Shown: piece by piece, positions 1 through 8,670 of the stretch
Layout: each line of letters starts with the position of its first letter
How positions within the stretch are numbered: the first letter of the stretch is position 1
Assembly: GCF_004355005.1 (NCBI RefSeq)
Contig: NZ_SMSJ01000003.1
Location: 62,001 to 126,000 of the forward strand
DNA length: 64,000 bases
Source: Dankookia rubra
GTDB taxonomy: Bacteria; Pseudomonadota; Alphaproteobacteria; Acetobacterales; Acetobacteraceae
Reading direction: 5' to 3'
Translations under genes and position numbers: made by a program
The notes under the pieces: generated by a model
What the model saw: the letters and a program-made list of their open reading frames with translations, nothing else
Databases searched by the model: none
What the model was told of the DNA's origin: nothing

Positions 1-411
1 GCGGCGCTCGAAGGCTCCTCGGAGATCGCGGCGCTGGAGCAGCTCGGCCGGCAGATCGGCATGCATGTCGCGGCCACCCGGCCCGAGGCGCTCGACATCT
101 CGGTAGTCGACCCCTCGGCGCTTGAGCGCGAGAAGGCCGTGCTCTCCGAGCAGGCCCGCGCGTCGGGCAAGCCCGAGGCGATCATTGAGAAGATGGTCGA
201 GGGCCGGATCCGCAAGTACTACGAGGAAGTGGTGCTGCTGGAGCAGGTCTGGGTGCATGACGGCGAGAGCCGGGTGAAGGCGGTGGTCAAGAAGGCCGGC
301 GGCAACCTGACCGGCTTCGCCCGCTTCCAGCTCGGCGAGGGGATCGACAAGCCGGTCGGCCCCGACTTCGCCGCCGAGGTTGCGGCCGCGGCCGGCACCG
401 GCCCGGCCTGA
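1..411 (+). CDS. tsf: Elongation factor Ts, C-terminal part (gene starts before the window)
   Basis: The reading frame is open from base 1 and ends at TGA 409-411, giving the last 136 residues. EF-Ts is the guanine nucleotide exchange factor that recycles EF-Tu-GDP in the cytoplasm. The visible part matches the C-terminal dimerisation region and tail of the family: [18 protein letters not shown], then [20 protein letters not shown], then an Ala/Gly-rich end. The 5' part lies outside the window. The position directly before pyrH and frr is the usual rpsB-tsf-pyrH-frr order. A strong inverted repeat follows the stop. Confidence 0.95.
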   Translation, partial: AALEGSSEIAALEQLGRQIGMHVAATRPEALDISVVDPSALEREKAVLSEQARASGKPEAIIEKMVEGRIRKYYEEVVLLEQVWVHDGESRVKAVVKKAGGNLTGFARFQLGEGIDKPVGPDFAAEVAAAAGTGPA

Positions 412-415
412 GACG

Positions 416-452
416 CATGCCCTTCCCGGGTGCCGCACCCGGGAAGGGCATG
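416..452. terminator. Perfect 18-bp inverted repeat after tsf
   Basis: The arms 416-433 and 435-452 are exact reverse complements around one central base. In RNA this would be a very stable GC-rich hairpin with a few unpaired apical bases. It starts five bases after the tsf stop. No T-run follows, so it may be a weak or factor-assisted terminator, an attenuator or an mRNA-stabilising hairpin between tsf and pyrH. Confidence 0.6.
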
Positions 453-561
453 GTGCCCTGCCGCGAAACCGGCCGGCGCCTCTCGCCTCCTTGTTGATTC
501 CGGTGCTTGCCCGGGTGTAGGTGGCTGCCTATCTTCACCCGCTTGCCGTGACGGTCCCCCA

Positions 562-1284
562 ATGAGCCATCCGCCCAGCTACAAGCGTGTCATGCTCAAG
601 GTGTCCGGCGAGGCACTGATGGGCGATGGGGAGTATGGCCTCGACACCCATACCTGCCGCCGCATCGCCGAGGACGTGCAGGGCGCCATAGCGCTTGGCG
701 TCGAGGTCTGCATGGTGATCGGCGGGGGCAACATCTTTCGCGGCATTGCCGGCGCCGCCGCCGGGATGGACCGGGCCCAGGCCGACTACATGGGCATGCT
801 GGCCACCGTGATGAACGCGTTGGGCATGCAGTCCGCGCTGGAGAAGGCCGGGGTGCCGACGCGGGTGCAGAGTGCCATCGCCATGCAGTCGGTCTGCGAG
901 CCCTATATCCGCCGCCGTGCCATGCGGCACATGGAGAAGGGACGGGTGGTGATCTTCGCCGCCGGCACGGGCAATCCCTTCTTCACCACCGATACCGCCG
1001 CGGCACTGCGGGCCGCCGAGATGCAATGCGACGCTCTGTTCAAGGGAACCCAGGTCGATGGCGTCTACGCCGCCGACCCGCGCAAGAACCCGCAGGCCGA
1101 GCGCTATGTCACGCTGACCTATCTCGACATGCTGGCGCGCGACCTCGCGGTGATGGATGCAGCGGCGATCTCGCTTTGCCGCGAGAACAAGCTGCCGATC
1201 ATCGTCTTCAATATCCACGAGCCAGGGGCCTTCACCGCCGTCATGCGGGGTGAGGGACGGTTCACCACCGTCGTGGAACACTGA
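562..1284 (+). CDS. pyrH: UMP kinase
   Basis: A 240-residue cytoplasmic enzyme that phosphorylates UMP to UDP with ATP, in the amino acid kinase fold. It shows [12 protein letters not shown] near the N terminus (nucleotide-binding loop), GGGNIFRG, and [17 protein letters not shown] in the UMP-binding region, all characteristic of bacterial PyrH. Length matches the family (about 235-245). The frame stays open upstream to 430, but ATG 562 ([12 protein letters not shown]) puts the first strand at the normal distance from the start, so I chose it. It sits between tsf and frr as in most bacteria. Confidence 0.96.
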   Translation: MSHPPSYKRVMLKVSGEALMGDGEYGLDTHTCRRIAEDVQGAIALGVEVCMVIGGGNIFRGIAGAAAGMDRAQADYMGMLATVMNALGMQSALEKAGVPTRVQSAIAMQSVCEPYIRRRAMRHMEKGRVVIFAAGTGNPFFTTDTAAALRAAEMQCDALFKGTQVDGVYAADPRKNPQAERYVTLTYLDMLARDLAVMDAAAISLCRENKLPIIVFNIHEPGAFTAVMRGEGRFTTVVEH

Positions 1285-1325
1285 GGCTGTTATCCGCGGC
1301 GGCGACTTGCCGCGGCGGGACAGCC
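1285..1325 (+). terminator. Two-step hairpin after pyrH
   Basis: Directly after the pyrH stop, GGCTGT (1285-1290) pairs with ACAGCC (1320-1325), and inside it CCGCGGC (1294-1300) pairs with GCCGCGG (1309-1315). There is no strong T-run, only AGTTAAA downstream. It is probably a terminator or processing hairpin between pyrH and frr. The rest of the gap to 1470 shows no other clear signal except a purine-rich ribosome site (GGAGCGGGGG) before frr. Confidence 0.5.
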
Positions 1326-1470
1326 AGTTAAACCAGGTGCCGGGTCGGAGTCTTGCCGCAATCGCGGCGCAGAACCGAGCCGGTGGGTCCGTCGGCGATC
1401 CGGGCGTGCCGTTTCGGCAAGCCCGGCCGCGGCAGGGCTGCGCCAATAACGGAGCGGGGGATCAGGGGCC

Positions 1471-2043
1471 ATGCCGGCCGACCTCAAGACGTTGAAGCAG
1501 GATCTCACGCGCCGCATGGACGGCGCGATCGAGCTCCTGAAAAAGGAATTCTCCGGCCTTCGCACCGGCCGTGCCAGCCCGGCGCTGCTCGAGCCCGTCC
1601 GCGTCGAGGCCTATGGCAACAACCAGCCGTTGAACCAAATGGCCAATGTCCAGGTTTCCGGCCCCGGGCTGCTGTCGGTCCAGGTCTGGGACAAGTCACT
1701 GGTCAAGGCGGTTGAGATCGCCATCCGTGACTCGGGGCTCGGCCTCAACCCGCAGACCGAGGGCCAGGTGATCCGCGTCCCGCTGCCGCCGCTGACCCAG
1801 GAACGCCGCAACGACCTCGTGAAGACCGCGGGGAAGTATGCCGAAGGCGCCAAGGTGGCCATCCGCAGCGTCCGCCGCGACGGGATGGAGCAGGTCAAGG
1901 CCCAGGAGAAGGACAAGAAGGCGCCGATCGGCCAGGACGAGGCCAAGGGCTGGTCCGCCGAGGTCGAGAAGCTGACCGTTCAGTACATCAAGACCGTCGA
2001 CCAGATCTTGGCCGACAAGGAAAAGGACATCAGGCAGGTCTGA
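1471..2043 (+). CDS. frr: Ribosome recycling factor
   Basis: A 190-residue protein that, with EF-G, splits post-termination ribosomes. It has the family's long three-helix pattern with the signature LRTGRASPALLEPVRVEAYG near residues 30-50 and the C-terminal helix ending in ILADKEKDIRQV. Length is normal (about 185). The ATG start follows purine-rich GGAGCGGGGG and AGGGG. uppS begins six bases after the stop, so the two are probably co-transcribed. Confidence 0.96.
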   Translation: MPADLKTLKQDLTRRMDGAIELLKKEFSGLRTGRASPALLEPVRVEAYGNNQPLNQMANVQVSGPGLLSVQVWDKSLVKAVEIAIRDSGLGLNPQTEGQVIRVPLPPLTQERRNDLVKTAGKYAEGAKVAIRSVRRDGMEQVKAQEKDKKAPIGQDEAKGWSAEVEKLTVQYIKTVDQILADKEKDIRQV

Positions 2044-2048
2044 GTCAG

Positions 2049-2828
2049 GTGTCCGGTGCCCCCAAGCTGAGCCTCGCGCCGCTCGATACGGCGACGGCCG
2101 GCGCCACGAGCCGCCCTGGCCAAGCCGGGCTGCCCGCGCATATCGCCATCATCATGGACGGCAACCGCCGCTGGGCCGAGGCGCGCGGCCTCCCCGTGCC
2201 GCTCGGCCACAAGGCCGGGGCCGAGGCGGTCCGCCGCACCATCGAGGCCTGCGTCCAGGAGGGCGTCGGCTGGCTGACCCTCTTTGCCTTCTCCTCCGAG
2301 AACTGGCTGCGGCCGGTCGAGGAGGTGCGGGCGTTGACCGGCCTGCTGCGTCTCTATCTCCGGGCCGAGGTGGCGACCCTGGCGAAGGAGGGCATCCGGC
2401 TCCGCGTCATCGGCGACCGTGCCCGCTTCGGCGCCGAGACGATGAAGGAGATCGAGCGGGCCGAGGCGCAGACCGCGCATGGTACCAAGCTGAACCTGAC
2501 CGTGGCGCTTTCCTATGGTGGCCGGGCGGAGATCCTCGCCGCCGCCCGTTCGGTGGCGGAGGCGGTGCGCGACGGGACGTTCGACCTGGCCGAGCTGGAC
2601 GAGGCGAGCTTCGGCCGCCGGCTCTTCACCGCCGAGATGCCGGATCCCGACCTGATCATCCGCACCTCGGGCGAGCAGCGCCTGTCGAACTTCCTGCTCT
2701 GGCAGGCCGCCTATGCCGAGTTCGTCTTCCAGGACGTGCTCTGGCCCGACTACGACGCCGAATCCCTCGGGGAGGCCATCCGCGAATTCGGCCGGCGGGA
2801 GCGGCGCTACGGTGCCCGCACAGGCTGA
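2049..2828 (+). CDS. uppS: Undecaprenyl diphosphate synthase (cis-prenyltransferase)
   Basis: A 259-residue cytosolic enzyme that condenses farnesyl-PP with isopentenyl-PP units to give the C55 carrier lipid used for peptidoglycan and O-polysaccharides. It carries the cis-prenyltransferase motifs IIMDGNRRWA (catalytic Asp), LGHKAG, FAFSSENWLRP, and DLIIRTSGEQRLSNF followed by WQAAYAEFVF. GTG at 2049 is the start; the first 30 residues before the catalytic motif are a family-variable tail. The gene overlaps cdsA by 17 bases, which implies translational coupling. It feeds the lipid carrier pathway together with dxr downstream. Confidence 0.95.
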   Translation: MSGAPKLSLAPLDTATAGATSRPGQAGLPAHIAIIMDGNRRWAEARGLPVPLGHKAGAEAVRRTIEACVQEGVGWLTLFAFSSENWLRPVEEVRALTGLLRLYLRAEVATLAKEGIRLRVIGDRARFGAETMKEIERAEAQTAHGTKLNLTVALSYGGRAEILAAARSVAEAVRDGTFDLAELDEASFGRRLFTAEMPDPDLIIRTSGEQRLSNFLLWQAAYAEFVFQDVLWPDYDAESLGEAIREFGRRERRYGARTG

Positions 2829-3681
2829 GCCATCCGATGCCGCGGCCACCCGGTCATCTCGCTGGCCGGATCTGCGGAAGCGGGTGCTCTCGGCGGCGCT
2901 GCTGGTGCCCGCCGCTATCCTCTGCATCTGGTTGGGGGCCGAGGCCTGGGCGGCGCTGATGGCCGCGGCCGTCGCGCTGCTTGCCTGGGAATGGGTCCGG
3001 CTCTGCGGCTTTTCCACCCACCGGCTGCCTGGACTGGCCGTGCCGATCCTGGTGCTCGCTGCCGGGACCCTGGCGGTCGAGGCCGCCTGGGGCTGGGCCA
3101 TGGCGCTGCTGGCGGCCGGCTTCGCGGCGCTCTGGGCCTTTGGCCGGCCGGCCGGCGAGCCGCGTGCGCGCTCCGGTGCCTGGTTGGCGTTCGGCGTGGT
3201 TTATATCGGCTTGGCCGGCATCGCGCTGATCCACCTGCGGGGTGACACCGCGGCGGGACGGGGCAATGTCCTGTTCCTCTTCCTGGTGGTCTGGGCCAGC
3301 GACATCGGCGCCTACGTGGCGGGACGACGCTTCGGCGGGCCGAAGCTGGCGCCGGCCATCTCGCCCAACAAGACCTGGGCAGGCGCCGCGGGCGGGCTCG
3401 CCTCCGCCATGCTGATCGGGTTGCTGGCTGCCGCGGCGATCGCGCCGGCGGGGCTGGGCATTGGCCGGGTGCTGCTGGTTGCCGCCGTCCTGGCGGTGCT
3501 GGCGCAGCTCGGCGACCTGTTCGAGAGCTGGCTGAAGCGGCGCTTCAACGTCAAGGACAGCTCCGCCCTGATCCCCGGCCATGGCGGGCTGCTCGACCGG
3601 CTGGATGCGGTGCTGGCGGCGGCACCGGCGGCGGCACTGTTCGGGGCGCTGCTGGGCGCGGGCACCCCACTGTGGCATTGA
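2812..3681 (+). CDS. cdsA: Phosphatidate cytidylyltransferase (CDP-diacylglycerol synthase)
   Basis: A 289-residue polytopic inner-membrane enzyme that makes CDP-diacylglycerol from phosphatidic acid and CTP. Hydrophobic segments fill the protein from about residue 20. The C-terminal signature is complete: SWLKRRFNVKDSS followed by IPGHGGLLDRLD. The frame is open further upstream, but GTG 2812 inside the end of uppS gives the normal short cytoplasmic N terminus (MPAQAEPSDAAATRSSRW) and a typical coupled arrangement. Start choice is inference; the function is clear. Confidence 0.93.
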   Translation: MPAQAEPSDAAATRSSRWPDLRKRVLSAALLVPAAILCIWLGAEAWAALMAAAVALLAWEWVRLCGFSTHRLPGLAVPILVLAAGTLAVEAAWGWAMALLAAGFAALWAFGRPAGEPRARSGAWLAFGVVYIGLAGIALIHLRGDTAAGRGNVLFLFLVVWASDIGAYVAGRRFGGPKLAPAISPNKTWAGAAGGLASAMLIGLLAAAAIAPAGLGIGRVLLVAAVLAVLAQLGDLFESWLKRRFNVKDSSALIPGHGGLLDRLDAVLAAAPAAALFGALLGAGTPLWH

Positions 3682-3748
3682 CGCCACGCCAGCCCAGGCA
3701 CCCGCCGTGAAACCCTGCATGAGGGCGGCTTTTCGCTCTAGGCTTGGC

Positions 3749-3787
3749 TGTCAGGCACGGCTGACACCCGGGTCCGTAACCACCCGG
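3749..3787. promoter_or_regulatory. Two small inverted repeats upstream of dxr
   Basis: TGTCAG (3749-3754) pairs with CTGACA (3761-3766), and CCGGGT (3768-3773) pairs with ACCCGG (3782-3787). They lie in the 129-base gap between cdsA and dxr. They could be a leader structure or weak terminator, or chance in GC-rich DNA. No convincing -35/-10 pair was seen here. Confidence 0.3.
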
Positions 3788-3810
3788 CAAGACCAACAGC
3801 GGATGGCCCC

Positions 3811-4974
3811 ATGAAGCGCCTTACCATCCTCGGCAGCACCGGCTCGATCGGCCGCAGCACCCTCGCGCTGGTCGAGGCCGCGGCGCCAGGGGAATTCGCG
3901 TTGGAGGCGCTGGTCGCCGGCCGGGACGTGGCGGCGCTGGCCGCCCAGGCGCGCAAGTTCCGCGCCCGCCTCGCCGTCGTCGCCGATGCCAGCGCGCTCG
4001 GTGCCCTGCGGGAAGCCCTGGCCGGCTCCGGCATCGAGGCCGCAGCAGGGCCGGAGGCGGTCGTCGAGGCCGCTACCCGCCCGGCTGACTGGACCATGGC
4101 GGCGATCGTCGGCAGCGCCGGTCTGCATTCTGCGCTCGCGGTGCTGAAGCGCGGCGGCACCCTGGCCCTGGCGAACAAGGAAACCCTGGTCTGCGCCGGG
4201 GAGATCGTGCTGGCCGCTGCCGCCCGCACCGGCGCCGCGCTGCTGCCGGTGGACAGCGAGCACAATGCCATCTTCCAGGCGCTCGACACCAAGGATCCGG
4301 CGCTGATCGAGAAGATCGTGCTGACCGCCTCGGGCGGGCCCTTCCGCACCGCCGAGCTGGCCGTGATGCGGAAGGCGACGCCGGAAATGGCGGTGAAGCA
4401 CCCGATTTGGTCGATGGGCGCCAAGATCTCGGTCGACAGCGCCACCATGATGAACAAGGGGCTCGAGCTGATCGAGGCCGCCCGGCTCTTCCCGGTGCCG
4501 GAAGCGCGGATCGAGGTGCTGGTGCACCCGCAATCCACCGTCCACGGCATGGTCCAGTATGCCGATGGGTCGGTCCTCGCTCAGCTCGGCACGCCCGACA
4601 TGCGGACGCCGATCTCGCATTGCCTGGCCTGGCCCACGCGCATGCCGGTGAGGGTGCCGCGGCTCGACCTGGCGACCCTCGGCCGGCTCGAGTTCTTCGC
4701 CCCCGACCCCGTCCGCTTTCCCGCGCTCCGCCTGGCGCGGGAGGCGTTGCAGGCCGGCGCCGGCGCCCCCACTATCCTGAATGCCGCGAACGAAGTGGCG
4801 GTGGCGCTGTTCCTCGACCGCCGTCTCGGCTTCCTCGATATCGCGGCGGTGGTGGAGGAGACGCTGTCGGCCCTCGGCGCGCCTGCCGCGGCGGGGCTGG
4901 ACGCGGTGCTTGCCCTCGACGATGCAGCACGGGCCGAGGCCGGGCGGATCGCCGCCCGCCGGGCCGCCGCCTGA
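3811..4974 (+). CDS. dxr: 1-deoxy-D-xylulose 5-phosphate reductoisomerase
   Basis: A 387-residue NADPH-dependent enzyme that converts DXP to 2-C-methyl-erythritol 4-phosphate, the committed step of the MEP isoprenoid pathway. Visible motifs are the N-terminal GSTGSIG nucleotide loop, LANKETLVCAG, the metal and substrate region VDSEHNAIFQ, TASGGPFR, HPIWSMGAKISVDSATMMNK, and VHPQSTVHGMVQY. Length is typical. It supplies isoprenyl precursors for UppS, encoded two genes upstream. The ATG start follows the purine-containing AGCGGATGG. Confidence 0.96.
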   Translation: MKRLTILGSTGSIGRSTLALVEAAAPGEFALEALVAGRDVAALAAQARKFRARLAVVADASALGALREALAGSGIEAAAGPEAVVEAATRPADWTMAAIVGSAGLHSALAVLKRGGTLALANKETLVCAGEIVLAAAARTGAALLPVDSEHNAIFQALDTKDPALIEKIVLTASGGPFRTAELAVMRKATPEMAVKHPIWSMGAKISVDSATMMNKGLELIEAARLFPVPEARIEVLVHPQSTVHGMVQYADGSVLAQLGTPDMRTPISHCLAWPTRMPVRVPRLDLATLGRLEFFAPDPVRFPALRLAREALQAGAGAPTILNAANEVAVALFLDRRLGFLDIAAVVEETLSALGAPAAAGLDAVLALDDAARAEAGRIAARRAAA

Positions 4975-5040
4975 AGCACGACGCCGCCGTTTATCGATGC
5001 TGAACCCGCGCCGGCCACCGGCCGGCTGGAGGACAGGGCC

Positions 5041-6171
5041 TTGGAGCTGCTGGGTAATCTCTGGAACATGCTGCCGAGCCTGCCGCGCACCCTGATCGCC
5101 TTCGCGGTCGTGCTCGGCGTGCTGGTCTTTATTCATGAGCTCGGCCACTACCTAGCCGCGCGCTGGCGCGGCGTGCATGTCGAAGCCTTCTCGATCGGGT
5201 TCGGCCGGCCACTCCTCAAGGGTACCGACCGGCACGGCACGGAATGGCGGCTCGGCTGGATCCCGCTCGGCGGCTACGTGAAGATGCACGGGCAGGAGAC
5301 GCCGGAAGACGCCCCGCCCGAGGTGCGGGCCTCCTGGCAGGAGGGGCGGACCTTTCACGGCAAGTCGGTCGGCAGCCGCGCCATCGTCGTGGCGGCCGGC
5401 CCGATCGCCAATTTCCTGCTCGCCATCCTGCTGTTCGCCGGGCTGTTCATGACCATCGGCCAGCCGGTCGGCGGCACCGGCGTCGGCGCGGTCGTCGAGG
5501 CCTCGGCCGCGGCCCAGGCCGGGATCCGGGCGGGCGACGAGATCACCGCGCTCGATGGCCAGAAGGTAAACCGGTTCGAGCAGGTGCAGCGCTATGTCCA
5601 GCCGCGCGCCGGACAGCCGATCGCCGTGCGGGTGCTGCGCGACGGGGCGGAGCAGACGCTGACCGTCGTGCCCGAGTTACGTGAGAATGCGCAAGGCAAG
5701 GTCGGCGTGCTCGGCATCCAGGGCGGCGCGGCGCGGTTCGACAGGCTCGACCCGCTCTCCGCCGTCGTTGCGGGCACTGTGCAGACTGCCGACGTGACCT
5801 GGCAGACGCTCGCCGGGATCGGCGAGATGATCACCGGCCAGCGCAGCACCAAGGAACTCGGCGGACCGATTCGGATTGCCGAGATCAGTGGCGAGGCCGC
5901 CTCGCTCGGCCTCGGTGCCCTGGTCAACCTGATGGCCTTGCTGTCCGTCAGCCTCGGCCTGCTCAACCTGTTTCCGATCCCGGTACTGGATGGCGGCCAC
6001 CTGATGTTCTACGCGGCCGAGGCGATTCGCGGCCGGCCCCTGCCGCCCAAGGTGCAGGAGTACGGCTTCCGCGCCGGATTCGCGCTGCTGATTGCTCTGT
6101 TCCTCTTTGCCTCGAGGAACGACATCGTCGAGGGCGGGATCGGTAAGTTCGTGGCCCGCCTGCTGGGCTGA
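5041..6171 (+). CDS. rseP: RIP metalloprotease RseP (site-2 protease)
   Basis: A 376-residue inner-membrane zinc protease that cleaves anti-sigma factors and remnant signal peptides within the membrane. HELGH in the first transmembrane segment is the zinc-binding motif. A periplasmic PDZ domain covers roughly residues 135-205 (AQAGIRAGDEITALDGQKV), and the second metal site is LNLFPIPVLDGGH near residue 310. I chose TTG 5041 because GGAGGA lies seven bases upstream; ATG 5068 is an alternative that removes nine residues. The place between dxr and bamA is the standard order. Confidence 0.93.
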   Translation: MELLGNLWNMLPSLPRTLIAFAVVLGVLVFIHELGHYLAARWRGVHVEAFSIGFGRPLLKGTDRHGTEWRLGWIPLGGYVKMHGQETPEDAPPEVRASWQEGRTFHGKSVGSRAIVVAAGPIANFLLAILLFAGLFMTIGQPVGGTGVGAVVEASAAAQAGIRAGDEITALDGQKVNRFEQVQRYVQPRAGQPIAVRVLRDGAEQTLTVVPELRENAQGKVGVLGIQGGAARFDRLDPLSAVVAGTVQTADVTWQTLAGIGEMITGQRSTKELGGPIRIAEISGEAASLGLGALVNLMALLSVSLGLLNLFPIPVLDGGHLMFYAAEAIRGRPLPPKVQEYGFRAGFALLIALFLFASRNDIVEGGIGKFVARLLG

Positions 6172-6316
6172 CCCGCGCGCCGGGCCTGGCCGCCTGACGC
6201 TGCCGGGCCACGCCGGCTGCAATACGGACCGGGGGCGCAGCGGGCGGGGTGGCGGCATCGGGGTGCTGCGGCTATTCTCCGCCCCGCCTGCGATCCCCAG
6301 CTGCACGGGTCCTAAC

Positions 6317-8665
6317 TTGTCCCTTTCCCTTCGCGTCCTCCTGCTCGCCACCGCCTGCCTGACGCCGGCCCTGCTGCCCGCGGTGGCGGAAGCGCAGACC
6401 CGTGCCCCGGCCCGGGCGGCACCCCAGCGGCCCGGCGCCGAGGGTACCGTCCAGGCCATCGAGGTGCGGGGCAACCAGCGCATCGAGGCCGACACCGTGC
6501 GGTCCTACATGCTGCTGCAGCCCGGCGACTCCTTCGATGCCGACCGGCTCGACCGCAGCTTGAAGTCACTCTTCGCCACTGGTCTGTTCAAGGACGTCCA
6601 GGTGCGCCGCGAGGGCAACCGGGTGATCGTCGACGTCCAGGAGAACCCGATTGTCAATCGGGTGGCCTTCGAGGGCAACCGCAAGATCTCCGACGACGTG
6701 CTGCGCAATGAGGTGCAGATGCGCAGCCGTGCGGTCTTCACGCCGCAGGCCGTGCAGGCCGACCGGCAGCGGATCCAGGAACTCTATGCCCGGCGCGGCC
6801 GCTTCGCCGCGAGCGTCGAGCCGAAGCTGATCCAGCAGGACCAGAACCGCGTCGACGTGGTCTACGAGATCCAGGAGGGCGATGCGGCGCTGGTGGCGCG
6901 CATCAACTTCGTCGGCAACCAGGAATACAGCGACAGCAAGCTGCGCGAGATCGTCGCGACGAAGGAGCAGGCCTGGTACCGCATCTTCTCCTCCTCCGAC
7001 CAGTTCGACCCCGAGCGCCTGTCCTTCGACCGCGAGCTGCTGCGCCGCTTCTACCTCCGAAACGGCTATGCCGACGTACAGATCAACAACGCCACGGCCG
7101 AGCTGGCGCCCGACCGCAGCGGCTTCTTCGTCACCTATACGATCGACGAGGGCCCGCGTTACCGTGTCGGCAAGGTCGATGTCGTCTCCAACCTGCGCAA
7201 TCTGGACGCGGCCAGCGTCCGACGCCTGGTCGATATCGACACCGGCGACTGGTATGACGGCGACAGTGTCGAGCGCATCGCGCAGTCGCTGCAGGATGCG
7301 GTCAACCTGCGCGGCTTCCCCTTCGTCGACGTGCAGCCGCGGATCCAGCGCAACAAGGAGGACCGTAGGGTCGACCTGAGCTTCGAGATCAACGAGGCGC
7401 CGCGCGTTTATGTCGAGCGCATCGAGATCAACGGCAATACCCGCACGCAGGACCGCGTCGTCCGCCGCGAGTTCCGGCTGGCGGAGGGCGATGCCTTCAA
7501 CGCCGCGCAGATCCGCCGCAGCCGGCAGCGCATCCGTGACCTCGGCTATTTTTCCGACGTGCAGATCAGCTCGCAGCCTGGCTCGGCGCCCGACCGCGCC
7601 GTGCTCAATACCCAAGTGGTCGAACGGGCAACGGGCGAGGTCTCGATCGGCGGCGGCTATTCGACCGATGCCGGCGCGCTGGCCGATGTGGGCCTGCGCG
7701 AACGCAACCTGCTCGGCACCGGCATCGATGCCCGCATCAACGGCACGCTGGCGCAGCGCCGCAGCCAGCTCGACTTCTCGATCACCGATCCCTACTTCCT
7801 CGACCGCAACCTGGCCGCGGGCCTCGATATCTTCTTCGTTCAGCGTAACCTGCTCAGCATCTCGGCCTACCGCGAGCGGCGGCAGGGCTTCGCGCTGCGC
7901 GTCGGCTACGCCTTCAACGACCGGCTGCGGCAGACCTGGGCCTATACCCTGACCGACCGAGAGGTCTACGACATCGCCGCCAATGCCTCCCGCTACATCC
8001 AGGAGCAGAAAGGCGAGACGCTGCTCTCGCAGATCGGCCAGACGCTGACCTACGACTTCCGCGACTCGATCATCGATCCCAGGCGCGGCGGCGTGGCCCG
8101 GCTTGGCACGGATTTCGCCGGCATCGGCGGCGATGTGGCTTATATCCGCGCCCGGCTCGACGGCACCTACTACATCCCGTTCGAGCAGTATCTAGGTGAC
8201 CCGGATTACGTGCTCTCGATTTCCGGAGGCGTTGGCTATCTCGAGCCGCTGTTCGGCAAGAACGAACGCATCATCGACCGCTTCTTCCTCGGCGGTGAGA
8301 ACCTCCGCGGCTTCCGCATCGCCGGCGCCGGCCCGCGCGACCTCGATACCCGCGACAGCCTCGGCGGCCGCTTCATCTGGACGCAGAGCACCGAGATGCG
8401 CTACCCGCTGCCCCTGCCGGCGGAACTCGGCCTGGTCGGCCGTGCCTTCGTCGATGTCGGCTCGCTGTCTCAGATCGACAAGAGCTCGCCGAGCCTGCAG
8501 GGCGTGCGGGTCGGCGACGATGCCTCGCCGCGGGTCGGCGCCGGCGTCGGCGTGTCCTGGCGCAGCCCCTTCGGCCTCATCAACATCGACCTTGCCCAGG
8601 CCGTGGTGAAGAAGTCCTACGACGAGACGCAGATCTTCCGCTTCGGCTTCGGCACCCGCTTCTGA
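6317..8665 (+). CDS. bamA: Outer membrane protein assembly factor BamA
   Basis: The 782-residue core of the BAM complex, which inserts beta-barrel proteins into the outer membrane. A signal peptide (SLSLRVLLLATACL, probable cut after AEA) precedes five POTRA repeats (about residues 35-430) and a C-terminal 16-strand barrel. The barrel has the loop-6 motif LRGFRIAGAGPRD and ends in Phe (FRFGFGTRF), the usual barrel signal. The start is uncertain: TTG 6317 places the signal peptide at the N terminus, while GTG 6263 would add 18 residues. It is followed within a few bases by the Skp-like gene, as in many proteobacteria. Confidence 0.95.
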   Translation: MSLSLRVLLLATACLTPALLPAVAEAQTRAPARAAPQRPGAEGTVQAIEVRGNQRIEADTVRSYMLLQPGDSFDADRLDRSLKSLFATGLFKDVQVRREGNRVIVDVQENPIVNRVAFEGNRKISDDVLRNEVQMRSRAVFTPQAVQADRQRIQELYARRGRFAASVEPKLIQQDQNRVDVVYEIQEGDAALVARINFVGNQEYSDSKLREIVATKEQAWYRIFSSSDQFDPERLSFDRELLRRFYLRNGYADVQINNATAELAPDRSGFFVTYTIDEGPRYRVGKVDVVSNLRNLDAASVRRLVDIDTGDWYDGDSVERIAQSLQDAVNLRGFPFVDVQPRIQRNKEDRRVDLSFEINEAPRVYVERIEINGNTRTQDRVVRREFRLAEGDAFNAAQIRRSRQRIRDLGYFSDVQISSQPGSAPDRAVLNTQVVERATGEVSIGGGYSTDAGALADVGLRERNLLGTGIDARINGTLAQRRSQLDFSITDPYFLDRNLAAGLDIFFVQRNLLSISAYRERRQGFALRVGYAFNDRLRQTWAYTLTDREVYDIAANASRYIQEQKGETLLSQIGQTLTYDFRDSIIDPRRGGVARLGTDFAGIGGDVAYIRARLDGTYYIPFEQYLGDPDYVLSISGGVGYLEPLFGKNERIIDRFFLGGENLRGFRIAGAGPRDLDTRDSLGGRFIWTQSTEMRYPLPLPAELGLVGRAFVDVGSLSQIDKSSPSLQGVRVGDDASPRVGAGVGVSWRSPFGLINIDLAQAVVKKSYDETQIFRFGFGTRF

Positions 8666-8670
8666 CGATT

